A stretch of DNA of 64,000 bases, taken from the NCBI GenBank assembly GCA_016871755.1, contig VHCJ01000005.1, positions 1 through 64,000 of the forward strand, written 5' to 3'. Origin of the DNA: Verrucomicrobiota bacterium (GTDB lineage Bacteria > Verrucomicrobiota > Verrucomicrobiia > Opitutales > Opitutaceae). The notes below the pieces were generated by a model. It was not told the DNA's origin. It saw only the letters and a list, made by a program, of their open reading frames with translations, and did no database searches. This document shows, piece after piece, positions 55,197 to 64,000 of this stretch (position 1 is the stretch's first letter; every line of letters starts with the position of its first letter). A program made the translations under genes and the position numbers.

Positions 55197-56174
55197 ATGG
55201 CCTCCCCGCCCATCGCGATTCTCGGCACCGGCGCCCATGCGCCCAGCCGCATCCTCACGAACGAGGAACTGGCCCAGCGCGTCGACACCTCTCACGAGTG
55301 GATCGTGAGCCGCACCGGGATCCGCGAGCGCCGCGTCGCCGAGCCCGGCCAGACCACAGCCGACCTCGCCAGCGCCGCCGCCGCCGAGGCCCTCGCCAAC
55401 GCCGGGCTCGCACCTGCGGACATCGATCTGCTGATCCTTGCCACGGTCACGCCGGATCTCGACATGCCCGCCACGGCGTGCCTCGTGCAGCAGCGACTGG
55501 GGATCCCCTCCGGCGCGGCATGCTTCGACGTCAACGCCGCCTGCACCGGTTTCCTGTATGGCTTGGACGTGGCGTGGTCGATGCTCTCCTCCGGTCGCTA
55601 CCGCCATGCCCTCGTGATCGGGGCGGAACGGCTGTCCTCGGTCCTCGACTGGGAGGATCGCACGACCTGCGTCCTCTTCGGCGACGGCGCCGGGGCGGCG
55701 GTCCTCGGGCCCGCCCGGCGTCCCGGGGCGGCGATCCTCGCCTCCCGTCTCCACACCGTGGCCGGCACCTCCGACCTCCTCCACATCCCCGGCCCCAGTT
55801 ACTCGCTGGAGCCCGCGGAGCACCGCCGGGTGATCCGGATGAAGGGCAAGGAAGTCTTCAAGCTGGCGGTGCGTGCCATGGAAGACGTCGCCCGGGAATT
55901 ACTGGAACAACAGCGCATCTCCGGCGATCAGATCGACTGCATCATCCCCCACCAGGCCAACCAGCGGATCATCGACGCGATCGCGCAGTACCTGCAGCTT
56001 CCCTTGGACCGTTTCTTCATCAACCTCGACCGCTACGGCAACACCTCCGCAGCCTCCATTCCCATCGCCCTGCACGAGGCCCGGACTCAGGGCCGGGTGC
56101 AGCCCGGCCAGCTGGTTCTGCTGGTGGCGTTCGGGGCGGGCTTGACGTACGGGGGGGCGCTGGTTCGCTGGTAA
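55197..56174 (+). CDS. fabH: 3-oxoacyl-ACP synthase III
   Basis: 325 residues; condenses acetyl-CoA with malonyl-ACP to start fatty-acid synthesis. Catalytic Cys116 (VNAACTGFLYGLD), His in IIPHQANQRIIDA and Asn in YGNTSAASIP are present. Encoded 33 bases after plsX. A C-terminal GAGLTYGGALVRW matches the family end. Confidence 0.96.
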   Translation: MASPPIAILGTGAHAPSRILTNEELAQRVDTSHEWIVSRTGIRERRVAEPGQTTADLASAAAAEALANAGLAPADIDLLILATVTPDLDMPATACLVQQRLGIPSGAACFDVNAACTGFLYGLDVAWSMLSSGRYRHALVIGAERLSSVLDWEDRTTCVLFGDGAGAAVLGPARRPGAAILASRLHTVAGTSDLLHIPGPSYSLEPAEHRRVIRMKGKEVFKLAVRAMEDVARELLEQQRISGDQIDCIIPHQANQRIIDAIAQYLQLPLDRFFINLDRYGNTSAASIPIALHEARTQGRVQPGQLVLLVAFGAGLTYGGALVRW

Positions 56175-56185
56175 GTTCTTCCGCC

Positions 56186-57226
56186 ATGCTGCTTCCGCCC
56201 GTCCACGCCTTCCGCGCGAATTGCCTCATCTTGCTCGGTGCGCTCCTCGCCGGCGGTTCCCTCCGCGCCGAGTTGGTTTGGTCGCCTGGGACCGGCTGGA
56301 GGATTGAAGGCGGAGTGCTCTCCGGACTCATGGGCGACGACGCCCGCAAGGCCACCGAGCTGATGAACAAGGCGCGGCAATCGGAGGAGCGCCGCGACCT
56401 CGGCAGCGCCGCGAAGGCCTACGAGAGCGTCGGCAAGCGCTACGGCAATTCCGTCTTTGCGCCGGAAGCCTACTACCGCGCCGCCCGCATGCGCCTCGAT
56501 CGGCGGCAGTACTTCAAGGCCTACGAGAATTTCCAGCAGGTGCTCACCCGCTATCCGAGCTACGGTCGCTTCACCGAGATCGTCGGTGAGCAGTACCGCA
56601 TCGCCAGCGCACTGCTCGACGGCGCCCGCAACCGCATCTGGGGCGTCATCCCTGGCTTTCCCAACCGGGAAAAGGCCATCGAGTTCTTCGAGATCCTCAT
56701 CGCGACCGCCCCCTACAGCGACTACGCTCCCCTCGCCCTCATGAATGTCGCCCGTGCCCACCAGAGGCTGGGCAACGACGAGGAGGCCATCGACGCGCTC
56801 GACCGGATGATCAACATCTACCCGCAGAGCCTCCTGGCGCCCGACGCCTACATCAAGCTGGCGCAGACGCACGCCTCGCTCGTGGAGGGAGCGAACTACG
56901 ATCAGGGCTCCACCAAGGAGGCGATCACGTACTTTGAGGATTTCATGATCCTGTTCCCGAGCGACTCGAACGTCGGCTCGGCCGAGAAGGGCCTCGCCCA
57001 GATGAAGGAGGTGCTCGCGGAGAGCAAGATGCGCATCGCCGACTTCTACTTCTACAAGCGCTCGAACTACCAGGCGGCCCGGGTGTTCTACAACGAGGCC
57101 ATCACCGTGTATCCGGACTCGGCGATCGCGGCCAAGGCCCGCGATCAGCTCGTCAAGGTCGAGGCGGCGGCCACCGCGGCCGGTGCCGCCGGCAAGCCCG
57201 CCCAGAAGCGCTTCCTGTTCTTCTGA
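56186..57226 (+). CDS. BamD-like outer-membrane assembly lipoprotein-type TPR protein
   Basis: 346 residues with a signal segment (about 8-28) but no clear lipobox; TPR repeats throughout (for example YYRAARMRLDRRQYFKAYEN and AHQRLGNDEEAIDALDRMI) matching the BamD/YfiO fold, which coordinates outer-membrane beta-barrel insertion. Only 11 bases after fabH. The following gene encodes an LptE-like lipoprotein, so the region builds envelope. BamD assignment is by TPR pattern and context. Confidence 0.75.
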   Translation: MLLPPVHAFRANCLILLGALLAGGSLRAELVWSPGTGWRIEGGVLSGLMGDDARKATELMNKARQSEERRDLGSAAKAYESVGKRYGNSVFAPEAYYRAARMRLDRRQYFKAYENFQQVLTRYPSYGRFTEIVGEQYRIASALLDGARNRIWGVIPGFPNREKAIEFFEILIATAPYSDYAPLALMNVARAHQRLGNDEEAIDALDRMINIYPQSLLAPDAYIKLAQTHASLVEGANYDQGSTKEAITYFEDFMILFPSDSNVGSAEKGLAQMKEVLAESKMRIADFYFYKRSNYQAARVFYNEAITVYPDSAIAAKARDQLVKVEAAATAAGAAGKPAQKRFLFF

Positions 57227-57257
57227 GGCACCCGCCCGGCGGCGCTGCCTCCCCACG

Positions 57258-57809
57258 ATGCCGCGGTTCCACGCCTTGCGTCCCCTCTTTCGGCTGCTTC
57301 TGGCGTTGGCTGCACTGGCGCTTTTCGGCTGCTCCCACTACCACGTCGGCAGCGGAGGCACCCTCGCCTTCTCCACCCTCTACGTCGCCCCGGTGCGCGA
57401 TGACGCCGCCCTGCCGCAGGCGGCGGTGCTGGTCACCTCCCAGATCCGCGAACGCCTTCTCCGGGACGGCCGGGTGCGGCTCGTCGACACGCCCGCCGAG
57501 GCCGAGGCGACCCTCCAGGTCACCCTCGTGACCTACGACCGCGGCGTGGCCACGACCCGGCCCAACGACACCGGACTCGCCCGCAAGCTGGAACTCTCCC
57601 TCGCCGCTGAGGCCACGCTGCGTAATGCCCGCAGCGGGGCGGAGTGGTTCAGCCGCCGTCCGCTCATCGTCCGGCGCCAGGCCTTCACCGACGGGCCGGG
57701 AACCGCCGATGCCTTCGGCAACCAAGGGCAGGCCGAGCGCCAGACCTTCGTCCTCCTCGCCTCCGCCATCGCCGAGGCCGCCGCCGCCGCCGCGCTCGAC
57801 GTCTGGTAG
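57258..57809 (+). CDS. lptE: LptE-like LPS-assembly lipoprotein
   Basis: 183 residues with lipoprotein signal: hydrophobic helix (about 9-24) and a lipobox LFGC placing lipidated Cys25. The mature domain starts HYHVGSGGTLAF and has alternating strands and one helix with the LptE pattern (YVAPVRDDAALPQA, ATLQVTLVTYDRGVA). LptE plugs the LptD barrel to insert lipopolysaccharide. Follows the BamD-like gene by 31 bases. Assignment moderate because LptE is weakly conserved. Confidence 0.7.
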   Translation: MPRFHALRPLFRLLLALAALALFGCSHYHVGSGGTLAFSTLYVAPVRDDAALPQAAVLVTSQIRERLLRDGRVRLVDTPAEAEATLQVTLVTYDRGVATTRPNDTGLARKLELSLAAEATLRNARSGAEWFSRRPLIVRRQAFTDGPGTADAFGNQGQAERQTFVLLASAIAEAAAAAALDVW

Positions 57810-57862
57810 CCGCGCCCGGAAAAAACTGGCCTCAACCGGGCTTTCGGCGTGAATCGTCGGTC

Positions 57863-58534
57863 GTGAGACCGCACCCGCCGCTCCTTGCGCCCTCCCTGCT
57901 GGCCGGCAACCATGCGCATCTGGCGGCCAGCGCCGAGGCCGTCGCCCGGGCTGGGGCCTCCTGGCTCCACATCGACATCATGGACGGGCATTTCGTGCCC
58001 AACCTCACCTTCGGGCCGCAGACCGTCGCCGCGCTCCGACCCGGGTCCCCGCTCTTTTTCGACACGCATTTGATGCTCGCGGAGCCCCACCGCTACCTCG
58101 AGCCGTTCGCCAAGGCGGGTTCCAACCTGATCAGCATCCATATCGAGCCCGACTACGACCACCGGGCGGCTCTCGCCCGCATCCGTGAACTGGGCTGCCA
58201 GTGCGGCATCGTCCTGAATCCGGGGACGCCCGCCGCGGCGATCGAACCGCTGCTCTCGGCCGTCGATCTCGTCCTCGTCATGACCGTGCAGCCCGGCTTC
58301 GGTGGACAATCCTTCCGGTCGGACGTACTGCCGAAGTTGGAGCAGATCAACGCATGGCGGCTCACTCGCGGATTGACCTTCCGACTCGAAGTCGACGGCG
58401 GCATCGACCTCGAGACCGGAGAACGGTGTCACTCCGCCGGGGCCGATACCTTCGTGGCCGGCACGTCTTTTTTCCGGGCAGCCGACCAAGCCGGATTCGC
58501 CGCCCGCGTCTCCGCGTGGAGCAGGAGGGAGTGA
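57863..58534 (+). CDS. rpe: Ribulose-phosphate 3-epimerase
   Basis: 223 residues, TIM-barrel epimerase of the pentose phosphate pathway. Metal-binding His36, Asp38 in HIDIMDGHFVPN, MTVQPGFGGQSF, and EVDGGI are present. GTG start at 57863 puts LAPSLLAGN near the N-terminus; no ATG fits. Two bases separate its stop from the next gene. Confidence 0.95.
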   Translation: MRPHPPLLAPSLLAGNHAHLAASAEAVARAGASWLHIDIMDGHFVPNLTFGPQTVAALRPGSPLFFDTHLMLAEPHRYLEPFAKAGSNLISIHIEPDYDHRAALARIRELGCQCGIVLNPGTPAAAIEPLLSAVDLVLVMTVQPGFGGQSFRSDVLPKLEQINAWRLTRGLTFRLEVDGGIDLETGERCHSAGADTFVAGTSFFRAADQAGFAARVSAWSRRE

Positions 58535-58536
58535 CG

Positions 58537-59058
58537 ATGCTCACCGCGCTCGAAGCCCTCAGCTACGTGGTGACTGTCGTCGGCCTCCCCTTCGCCCTCT
58601 GGGTGTTCATGCAGGAACAGCGCAAGGAACGGGAGAAGGACGACGAAGAGATCTACCTGGAGCTGGCGGACGACTACGAATCCTTCCTGAAACTCACGCT
58701 CAAGCACGCCGATCTCCGCCTGCTCGCCCCGCCCGACCAACAGCCCGCGTACACCGACGAGCAGCGGGAACGGAAGCACGTGCTCTTCGAAATCCTGATC
58801 GCCCAATTCGAGCGCGCCTACATTCTCGTCTACGAACAGACCATGTCCCATCAGGCCGCCCGCCTATGGCAGACGTGGGACGACTACATCCGGTCCTGGT
58901 GTCGCCGGAGCGACTTCCGCGCCGCGCTGGATAAACTGCTTGAAGGCGAGGACGCCGACTTCCAGGGCTACATCCGCACCATCGCCGCCGAGGAGGCGGC
59001 CCGGACCGTGCGGCCGTCCGAGTCCGCCGCGAACCCCGAGCCACCCCACCAAGGCTGA
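58537..59058 (+). CDS. Membrane-anchored protein of unknown function
   Basis: 173 residues, one N-terminal transmembrane helix (about 5-25, VVTVVGLPFALWVFM) followed by a charged, helical cytoplasmic domain with pattern LADDYESFLKLTLKHADLRL and RKHVLFEILIAQFERAYILVYE. A GGAGGGAG ribosome-binding site precedes the ATG. No catalytic motif. The C-terminus carries short acidic Ala/Ser/Pro sequence. Directly after rpe (two bases) and convergent with the iron-binding protein gene. I do not recognise the family. Confidence 0.6.
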   Translation: MLTALEALSYVVTVVGLPFALWVFMQEQRKEREKDDEEIYLELADDYESFLKLTLKHADLRLLAPPDQQPAYTDEQRERKHVLFEILIAQFERAYILVYEQTMSHQAARLWQTWDDYIRSWCRRSDFRAALDKLLEGEDADFQGYIRTIAAEEAARTVRPSESAANPEPPHQG

Positions 59059-59194
59059 TCTGGACCGTGCGGCCGACTCACCGCCCAAGCATACGCGGGA
59101 GCGGTTCGCGGGTTTCCGCGCGAGACCAGGCGCAGGCGCCACGATTCCACGCTGAGCGTGGCCCGCGGGCGAACCGCGCCCGCGTCCGTCGAGC

Positions 59195-60820
59195 CTAGGG
59201 TGACTCGCCGCGGGCGATCCGCTCCGCCCGCTCGTAGCGCGCGCGGAACTCCCGACCCAGGCGGCTGCCGAGTTGCACCTCGTCCACCTTGTTGCGCGAC
59301 TGCAGGGCGCGGCGGATGGTGCCGCCCGCCTCCGCGTAGGCAACCGGTTCCAAGTCCTGCAGGACGGCGAGCGCAGCGGCCCGGCGCTCCGGCGGGGCCG
59401 CGAGGATGGCCGTCCACGCGCGCGTCAACTCGGTGTGCGGATCGAGGCACATCACGCGGATGATGAACGCCATCTCGCGGAAGAGCCCGCCGGTCCACGC
59501 CGCCCGGTAGACCAGGGGATCGTTGGACTCGAACGGGCGATCGTCCGGATCGCTGCGAACCGCCTTCCACTCGGAGTGCCCGTAGAAGTCCCGGCGCACG
59601 GGCAGGCGCCGCAGGGCGAAGCGCTCGGGGCCGCCCGGAGCGCCGACCCGGAAGTTCCAGAGTTTCTGACCTTCGATCGAGAGAACGTAGTCGATGAACG
59701 CCTCCGCCACGGGCCGGTTCGGCGCGCCTCGCAGCAGGGCGATCGGATCCACCGAGCTGACGGTTCCGCCGACCGGAGACACGTAGCCCACCCGATCGCT
59801 GCCGTCGCGGCGGCGCACCGCCTCCTCCTGCTGGCGCCCGTAGAAGTCGATGCACAGGCCGATCGCGCAGTTGCCGGTCGCCACATCGATCGGCGGTTTC
59901 TGCGAGGTATCCGTGAAGTAGCGCGCGTTTGCCCCCGCGAGTTGAATCAGCCGCAGGCCCGCCTTCCAACCCTCAGTCACGGCCTCGCCTTCCCGCTCGG
60001 CGGCGGAAACACTTGGCTTCTCCCGCTCCAGTTCGTGGAGCCGTCGCTGCATCTGCTGCTGAATGATGTTCTCGAAGGCCTTCGCGATCGACCCGCTCTT
60101 CGTCGGGTCCGCCAGTGCGACCTCCCCCCGCAGCCGCGGGTCCGCCAAATCCTCCCACCGCGTCGGTTCGCCCGGAAAGCCCAGACGCCGCAGCGATTCC
60201 CGGTTGAACACCATCCCGTAGGCGCTGAGGACGGTCCCGATCCAGCGTCCGTCGCGATCCCAGTACTCTTCGCCAGCAAAGGTTTGGGGGATGACCGCGT
60301 CGGTGAACCACTCCGGATGGCGGCGCAGCACGCCCGAGTCGACGATCCGCCCGGCCTGAGCCTGCCGGATGAAGTCGAACGTCCCGCCCCCGAAGAACAC
60401 GTCGATGCCGCAGCCAAGATTTGACTCAAGGAACAGGCGGCGTGCCTCCAAAACCTCCGCCGGAGCATCGCTGCCCAGTCGGTGGCTCGTGAATCCGCTC
60501 TGGAGCGCGAGGCTCCAGGGCCGCCCCAGCTTGCGCGACCAATGGTTCTGGAACGCGGTCGCGTACTCGCCCTCAAGGAAGCGCGCGATCTCGCTCGTGC
60601 CACCGATCACGCGCCAGTCAATGAAGACATTCTTCCCCGTCCGCTCCCGGTACCAATGGCGGAAGCCGCGGGCGTACTCATGCCGGATCGCCTCGTTGTG
60701 CGGGGTGATGATCACCAGCGTCTCGTCCACGCGGCCCCGCTCCGCCTTGGGGGGACGCAGCACGAAGGGCAGGGCCACCGTCGCCGCCAGCACCGCCACG
60801 ATCAAGGCCCGTTTCCACAT
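59195..60820 (-). CDS. ABC transporter extracellular solute-binding protein (iron-type)
   Basis: 541 residues with an N-terminal signal/anchor (about 1-23) and the type 1/6 binding-protein fold for iron or similar small solutes: LVIITPHNEAIRHEYARGF near the start, ADPTKSGSI and GTVSSVDPIALLRGAPNRP in the hinge, EAFIDYVLS near the end. It probably delivers Fe3+ or a related substrate to a FbpB-type permease. It follows the ATPase gene by 13 bases on the same strand. The permease is not adjacent. Confidence 0.8.
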   Translation of the reverse strand: MWKRALIVAVLAATVALPFVLRPPKAERGRVDETLVIITPHNEAIRHEYARGFRHWYRERTGKNVFIDWRVIGGTSEIARFLEGEYATAFQNHWSRKLGRPWSLALQSGFTSHRLGSDAPAEVLEARRLFLESNLGCGIDVFFGGGTFDFIRQAQAGRIVDSGVLRRHPEWFTDAVIPQTFAGEEYWDRDGRWIGTVLSAYGMVFNRESLRRLGFPGEPTRWEDLADPRLRGEVALADPTKSGSIAKAFENIIQQQMQRRLHELEREKPSVSAAEREGEAVTEGWKAGLRLIQLAGANARYFTDTSQKPPIDVATGNCAIGLCIDFYGRQQEEAVRRRDGSDRVGYVSPVGGTVSSVDPIALLRGAPNRPVAEAFIDYVLSIEGQKLWNFRVGAPGGPERFALRRLPVRRDFYGHSEWKAVRSDPDDRPFESNDPLVYRAAWTGGLFREMAFIIRVMCLDPHTELTRAWTAILAAPPERRAAALAVLQDLEPVAYAEAGGTIRRALQSRNKVDEVQLGSRLGREFRARYERAERIARGESP

Positions 60821-60833
60821 GGAGGCAGGCCGC

Positions 60834-61901
60834 TCAGGCGGTCAGGATCACCACGTCCTCCGGCGCAACCGAGGCATACAGGTCGGCGGCGGAATTCCCG
60901 AGGTGCCGGGGATTGAGCTCGTAGACCTTCAGGAGCGTGTCGCCGACCCGGAAGTCGTACTGCGCAATCTCGCCGAGGTACGTCGAACCGCCGATCCGGC
61001 CACGCACGCCGTTCCGCTCGGGCATGCGCTCGCTGAGGGTCCAACACTCCGGTCGGATGGACACCGTGACGCTAGCCCCAACAGCTGGCGGGGAGAGCGG
61101 GTCTCCCAGCAGTCCGGTAAAGACGCCCACCGGGGTGTCGACCACCACCGAGTCGCCGGTCAAGGCACGCACCGTGCCAGCGAGGAAGTCCGTGTCGCCG
61201 ATGAAGTTCGCCACCGTCTTCCGCCGGGGGCGCCGGTACACCTCGCGCGGTGAGCCCACCTGCAGGATGTGACCGCTCTCCAGGATCGCCATGCGTTCAG
61301 AGATCGAAAGCGCCTCCTTCTGGTCGTGCGTCACGTAAACCGTCGTCAACCGGAACTCCTTGCAGACGCGGCGGATCTCCGAGCGCATCTCAAGGCGGAG
61401 TTTGGCGTCGAGGTTGGACAACGGTTCATCGAGGAGCAGGCACCGCGGTCGCACCACGAGGGCGCGGGCCAGCGCCACGCGCTGCTGCTGACCGCCTGAA
61501 AGCTGGTTGGGCTTGCGCTCTGCGTACGCCGACATCCGCACGGACTCCAGCGCCTCCCCCACCCGCTTGCGGATCTCCGCCGCCGGCACCTTGCGCTCCT
61601 CCAGTCCAAAGGCCACATTCGCCGCCACCGTGAGGTGCGGCCAGAGCGCGTAGCTCTGGAACATCATTCCGGTGTTGCGCTTGTGCGGCGGGAGTTTCGT
61701 CACCTCTTCGTCACCGAAGAAGATGCGGCCCTCGTCCGGGATGTAGAAGCCCGCGATGCTGCGCAGGAGCGTGGTCTTGCCGCAACCGCTCGGCCCAAGC
61801 AGGAAGAACAACTCCCCCGCCTCCACCCGGAGATCCAGTCCGTGCAGGGCAACCGCCGAGCCGAAGCGCTTGGTGAGATTCTCGATGCGGATCGCGATCA
61901 T
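60834..61901 (-). CDS. ABC transporter ATP-binding protein (iron/FbpC-type)
   Basis: 355 residues: Walker A GPSGCGKT (36-43), Q-loop Gln82, signature LSGGQQQRVALARAL, LLLDEPLSNLDAKLR, and H-loop THDQKEAL, then a C-terminal TOBE regulatory domain (about 265-350). This subclass powers FbpABC/PotA-like importers. ATG 61901 (MIAIRIENL) is closest to the domain start. Downstream gene is the binding protein; best matching permease is at 15171. Confidence 0.9.
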   Translation of the reverse strand: MIAIRIENLTKRFGSAVALHGLDLRVEAGELFFLLGPSGCGKTTLLRSIAGFYIPDEGRIFFGDEEVTKLPPHKRNTGMMFQSYALWPHLTVAANVAFGLEERKVPAAEIRKRVGEALESVRMSAYAERKPNQLSGGQQQRVALARALVVRPRCLLLDEPLSNLDAKLRLEMRSEIRRVCKEFRLTTVYVTHDQKEALSISERMAILESGHILQVGSPREVYRRPRRKTVANFIGDTDFLAGTVRALTGDSVVVDTPVGVFTGLLGDPLSPPAVGASVTVSIRPECWTLSERMPERNGVRGRIGGSTYLGEIAQYDFRVGDTLLKVYELNPRHLGNSAADLYASVAPEDVVILTA

Positions 61902-62020
61902 GCAGTCGGTCAGGGACGCCGCGAGGCAAGGTTCGCCCAGGAGGCGAGTCAAAGGAAATAACCGCCGCACCCGCCGGACCACGCTTGCCCGCCGCGACGC
62001 CGCTGGATTCACTCCGCCCC

Positions 62021-62596
62021 ATGTCCGCCCGCCCGCTCCCGCCCGCGCACGCCGACCTCGAGACCGTCCTCGTCAGCGCCACCGCCATCCGCCGGCGCCT
62101 GAAGCGGCTCGGCGCCGAAATCAGCCGCGTGTACGGCAAGGAGGAGATCACGGTGGTCGCCATCATCAACGGCGCCATCCTCTTCACCGCCGACCTGCTG
62201 CGCGAGATTCCCAATCCGGTCCGCCTCGACTGCATCCGCGTCTCAAGCTACCGCAACGCGACGCGCTCGCACGCGCGGCCCAAGCTCCTGCAAAATCTCA
62301 CGCTCGATCTCGCCAACCGCCACGTCCTCCTGATCGACGACATCCTCGACACCGGCAAGACGCTGTCGCTCGTCGTGGAGCTAATCCGCAAGCAGGATCC
62401 CGCCAGCGTGAAGGTGTGCGTGCTGCTCGACAAGCGTGGGAGGCGCGAGGTGCCGTTCGAAGCCGACTTCGTCGGCTTCTCCATTCCCGACACCTTCGTC
62501 GTGGGCTACGGGCTCGATTTCGCGGAACGCTACCGCAACCTGCCGTGCATCGGGGTGCTCAAGCCCCAGCACCAGAATCCGCCGGAGTGGGCGTAG
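62021..62596 (+). CDS. hpt: Hypoxanthine phosphoribosyltransferase
   Basis: 191 residues, PRTase salvaging hypoxanthine or guanine. PRPP motif VLLIDDILDTGKT (102-114), VAIINGAILFTADL, and a C-terminal PEWA end. ATG 62021 chosen over an in-frame TTG 36 bases earlier. It is divergent from the ABC ATPase gene. Confidence 0.93.
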   Translation: MSARPLPPAHADLETVLVSATAIRRRLKRLGAEISRVYGKEEITVVAIINGAILFTADLLREIPNPVRLDCIRVSSYRNATRSHARPKLLQNLTLDLANRHVLLIDDILDTGKTLSLVVELIRKQDPASVKVCVLLDKRGRREVPFEADFVGFSIPDTFVVGYGLDFAERYRNLPCIGVLKPQHQNPPEWA

Positions 62597-62719
62597 GCCG
62601 CCGGATGCCCCGGGTCCGTTCCCACGGTTGGGCGCACCGATCGCCCGCCGGAGGGGTCCCGTAGCCAAGACCCGTGCGATGACCGAGTTCGGCGGGCGCG
62701 TGCACAACGGCCGCGAACG

Positions 62720-64000
62720 CTAGGTCCGTCGGCCTCGCCCCCGGCCGCGGCCGTTGGCTGGCCGGGGCGTGGCCCGCGCCATCTTCCGCACGTCCCCGCT
62801 GCGCAGGGCATCGATTTGGTCCCGGAGCAGCGCCGCCCGCTCGAACTCGAGCTTCCCAGCCGCCTCGGTCATGTCGGCCTCCAACTCGGCGATCACCGCC
62901 GCCACGTCCTCCATGCCCGTCTCCGCCGCCACCGTCTCGCCTGCGGATTCATCCGCGCCAGGCGCCTGCCCGAGGCTGGCCTGAGCCGCACGCTTCACCG
63001 AGCGCGGCACGATGCCGTGTTCGCGGTTGTAGTCCATCTGCCTCGCCCGTCGTCGGCCCGTGACGTCGATCGTCCGTCGGATCGATTGCGTCATCACGTC
63101 CGCATAGAAAATCACCCGGCCCGCCTCGTGCCGCGCCGCGCGGCCTGCCGTCTGGATCAGCGAGGTCTCACTGCGCAGAAAGCCTTCCTTGTCCGCATCG
63201 AGGATCGTGACGAGCGCGACCTCCGGCAGATCGAGGCCCTCCCGCAGCAGATTGATCCCGATCAGGACATCGAAGTGACCGAGCCGCAGGTTGCGCAGGA
63301 TCTCCACCCGCTCGATCGCATCGATGTCGCTGTGCAGGTACTCCACCCGCAACCCCGCTTCCCGCATGAAGCTGGTGAGGTCCTCCGAAAGGCGCTTCGT
63401 CAGCGTCGTCACGAGGACGCGCTCCCCGGCCGCCACCGCCTTCCGCGCCTCGCCGATCAGATCCTCCACCTGCCCTTTTGTCGGGCGCACGCTGATCTCC
63501 GGATCGAGCAGGCCGGTCGGGCGGATCACCTGCTCCGCCACCACGGTCGACCAGCCCAACTCCAAGGGCGCCGGGGTCGCGGAGACGAAGACGGTCTGAC
63601 CCGTGATCCGCCGAAACTCCTCGAAGCTCTGGGGCCGGTTCTCCAGCGCGGACGGCAGCCGGAATCCAAAGTCCACCAGCACCTGCTTCCGCGCCCGATC
63701 GCCGTTGAACATGCCCCCGATCTGCGGGAGCGTGACGTGGCTCTCATCGATCATCAGGAGAAAGTCCGGCGGAAAGAAATCGATCAGGCAGAACGGCCGG
63801 GAGCCCGGGCTGCGGCCCGCGAGGTGCATCGAGTAATTCTCGATCCCGTTGCAGAAACCCATTTCCTGCAGCATCTCGAGGTCGTAGTTGGTGCGCATGC
63901 GCACCCGCTGCGCCTCAAGGTACTTGCCCTGCGACTCGAACTCCGCCACCCGCGCATCGAGTTCCTTCCGGATCCCCGCCACCGCGCCCTCCAGCTTGCC
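62720..64000 (-). CDS. uvrB: Excinuclease ABC subunit B, 3' part (partial at window edge)
   Basis: The frame runs off the right edge; about 426 C-terminal residues are visible. UvrB helicase segments: LMIDESHVTLPQIGGM, VSATPAPLELG (normally SATPGPYE), LTKRLSEDLTSFM, GINLLREGLDLPEVALV, and a C-terminal UVR domain for UvrC contact (about the last 60 residues, LEFERAALLRDQIDALR). It verifies DNA damage in nucleotide-excision repair. The Arg/Gly-rich tail is not conserved. Confidence 0.96.
   Translation of the reverse strand, partial: GKLEGAVAGIRKELDARVAEFESQGKYLEAQRVRMRTNYDLEMLQEMGFCNGIENYSMHLAGRSPGSRPFCLIDFFPPDFLLMIDESHVTLPQIGGMFNGDRARKQVLVDFGFRLPSALENRPQSFEEFRRITGQTVFVSATPAPLELGWSTVVAEQVIRPTGLLDPEISVRPTKGQVEDLIGEARKAVAAGERVLVTTLTKRLSEDLTSFMREAGLRVEYLHSDIDAIERVEILRNLRLGHFDVLIGINLLREGLDLPEVALVTILDADKEGFLRSETSLIQTAGRAARHEAGRVIFYADVMTQSIRRTIDVTGRRRARQMDYNREHGIVPRSVKRAAQASLGQAPGADESAGETVAAETGMEDVAAVIAELEADMTEAAGKLEFERAALLRDQIDALRSGDVRKMARATPRPANGRGRGRGRRT

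Overview
The window is a very G+C-rich, densely coded bacterial chromosome segment. It carries about 57 genes, mostly in short operons with 1-4 base start/stop overlaps and no gene-free stretch above 300 bases. Gene content is Gram-negative and housekeeping: LptE-like lipoprotein, BamD-like and TolC-like proteins, rpoN, bL28, bL32, plsX, fabH, fabF, fabG, acpP, tsaD, rsmA, uvrB. Together with a permease-DtxR fusion, a tricorn-type protease, an S55 peptidase, a GMC dehydrogenase and a RecO-like protein, this suggests Verrucomicrobiota, most likely the Opitutaceae/Opitutales. That placement is inference; no rRNA or tRNA gene was recognised.

Layout. 1-929: an IS3-type orfA running off the left edge, abutting a WYL regulator that has lost its N-terminus. 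967-2837 (minus): dihydrolipoamide dehydrogenase and a small holin-like membrane protein. 2876-9453 (plus): glycosyltransferase, DeoR regulator, DUF502 membrane protein, RecO-like protein, a nuclease-helicase fusion, and TrhO. 9414-15026 (minus): a divergent Nramp carrier, then a manganese/zinc-type ABC operon (binding protein, ATPase, permease fused to a DtxR/MntR domain, second permease). A DtxR-like palindrome lies in the divergent promoter region shared with an iron-type ABC permease (15171-16865). The probable partners of that permease, an ATPase and a binding protein, lie 45 kb away (59195-61901).

16881-26000: DMT transporter, Tat-linked GMC dehydrogenase pair, a cNMP-domain gene broken by an in-frame TGA, ubiE, erpA, rpoN, tsaD and ctpA. 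26069-31199: MidA-type methyltransferase, bL28 with a good terminator, then minus-strand genes fabF, acpP, fabG and a flavoprotein reductase. 31339-37132: mnmA, tricorn-like protease, hisC. 37248-39660: a rearranged patch where a frameshifted DUF2298 membrane-protein gene (minus) meets a 5'-truncated PilX-like gene (plus). 39704-49875: TolC-like protein, nadE, hemL, an S55 peptidase with a secreted propeller-like partner, xerC, mazG. 49980-58534: trpC-rsmA, a secreted unknown with isoaspartyl peptidase, tatA, the rpmF-plsX-fabH lipid operon, a BamD-like protein, an LptE-like lipoprotein, rpe. 58537-64000: an unknown membrane-anchored protein, the iron ABC ATPase and binding protein, hpt, and the 3' part of uvrB.

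Functionally, the most connected unit is metal uptake at 9.4-16.9 kb: a self-contained manganese/iron circuit in which one polypeptide is both importer subunit and probable repressor. The fatty-acid/phospholipid genes form two clusters (fabF-acpP-fabG side and rpmF-plsX-fabH) and supply the envelope that the LptE-, BamD- and TolC-like proteins help assemble or cross.
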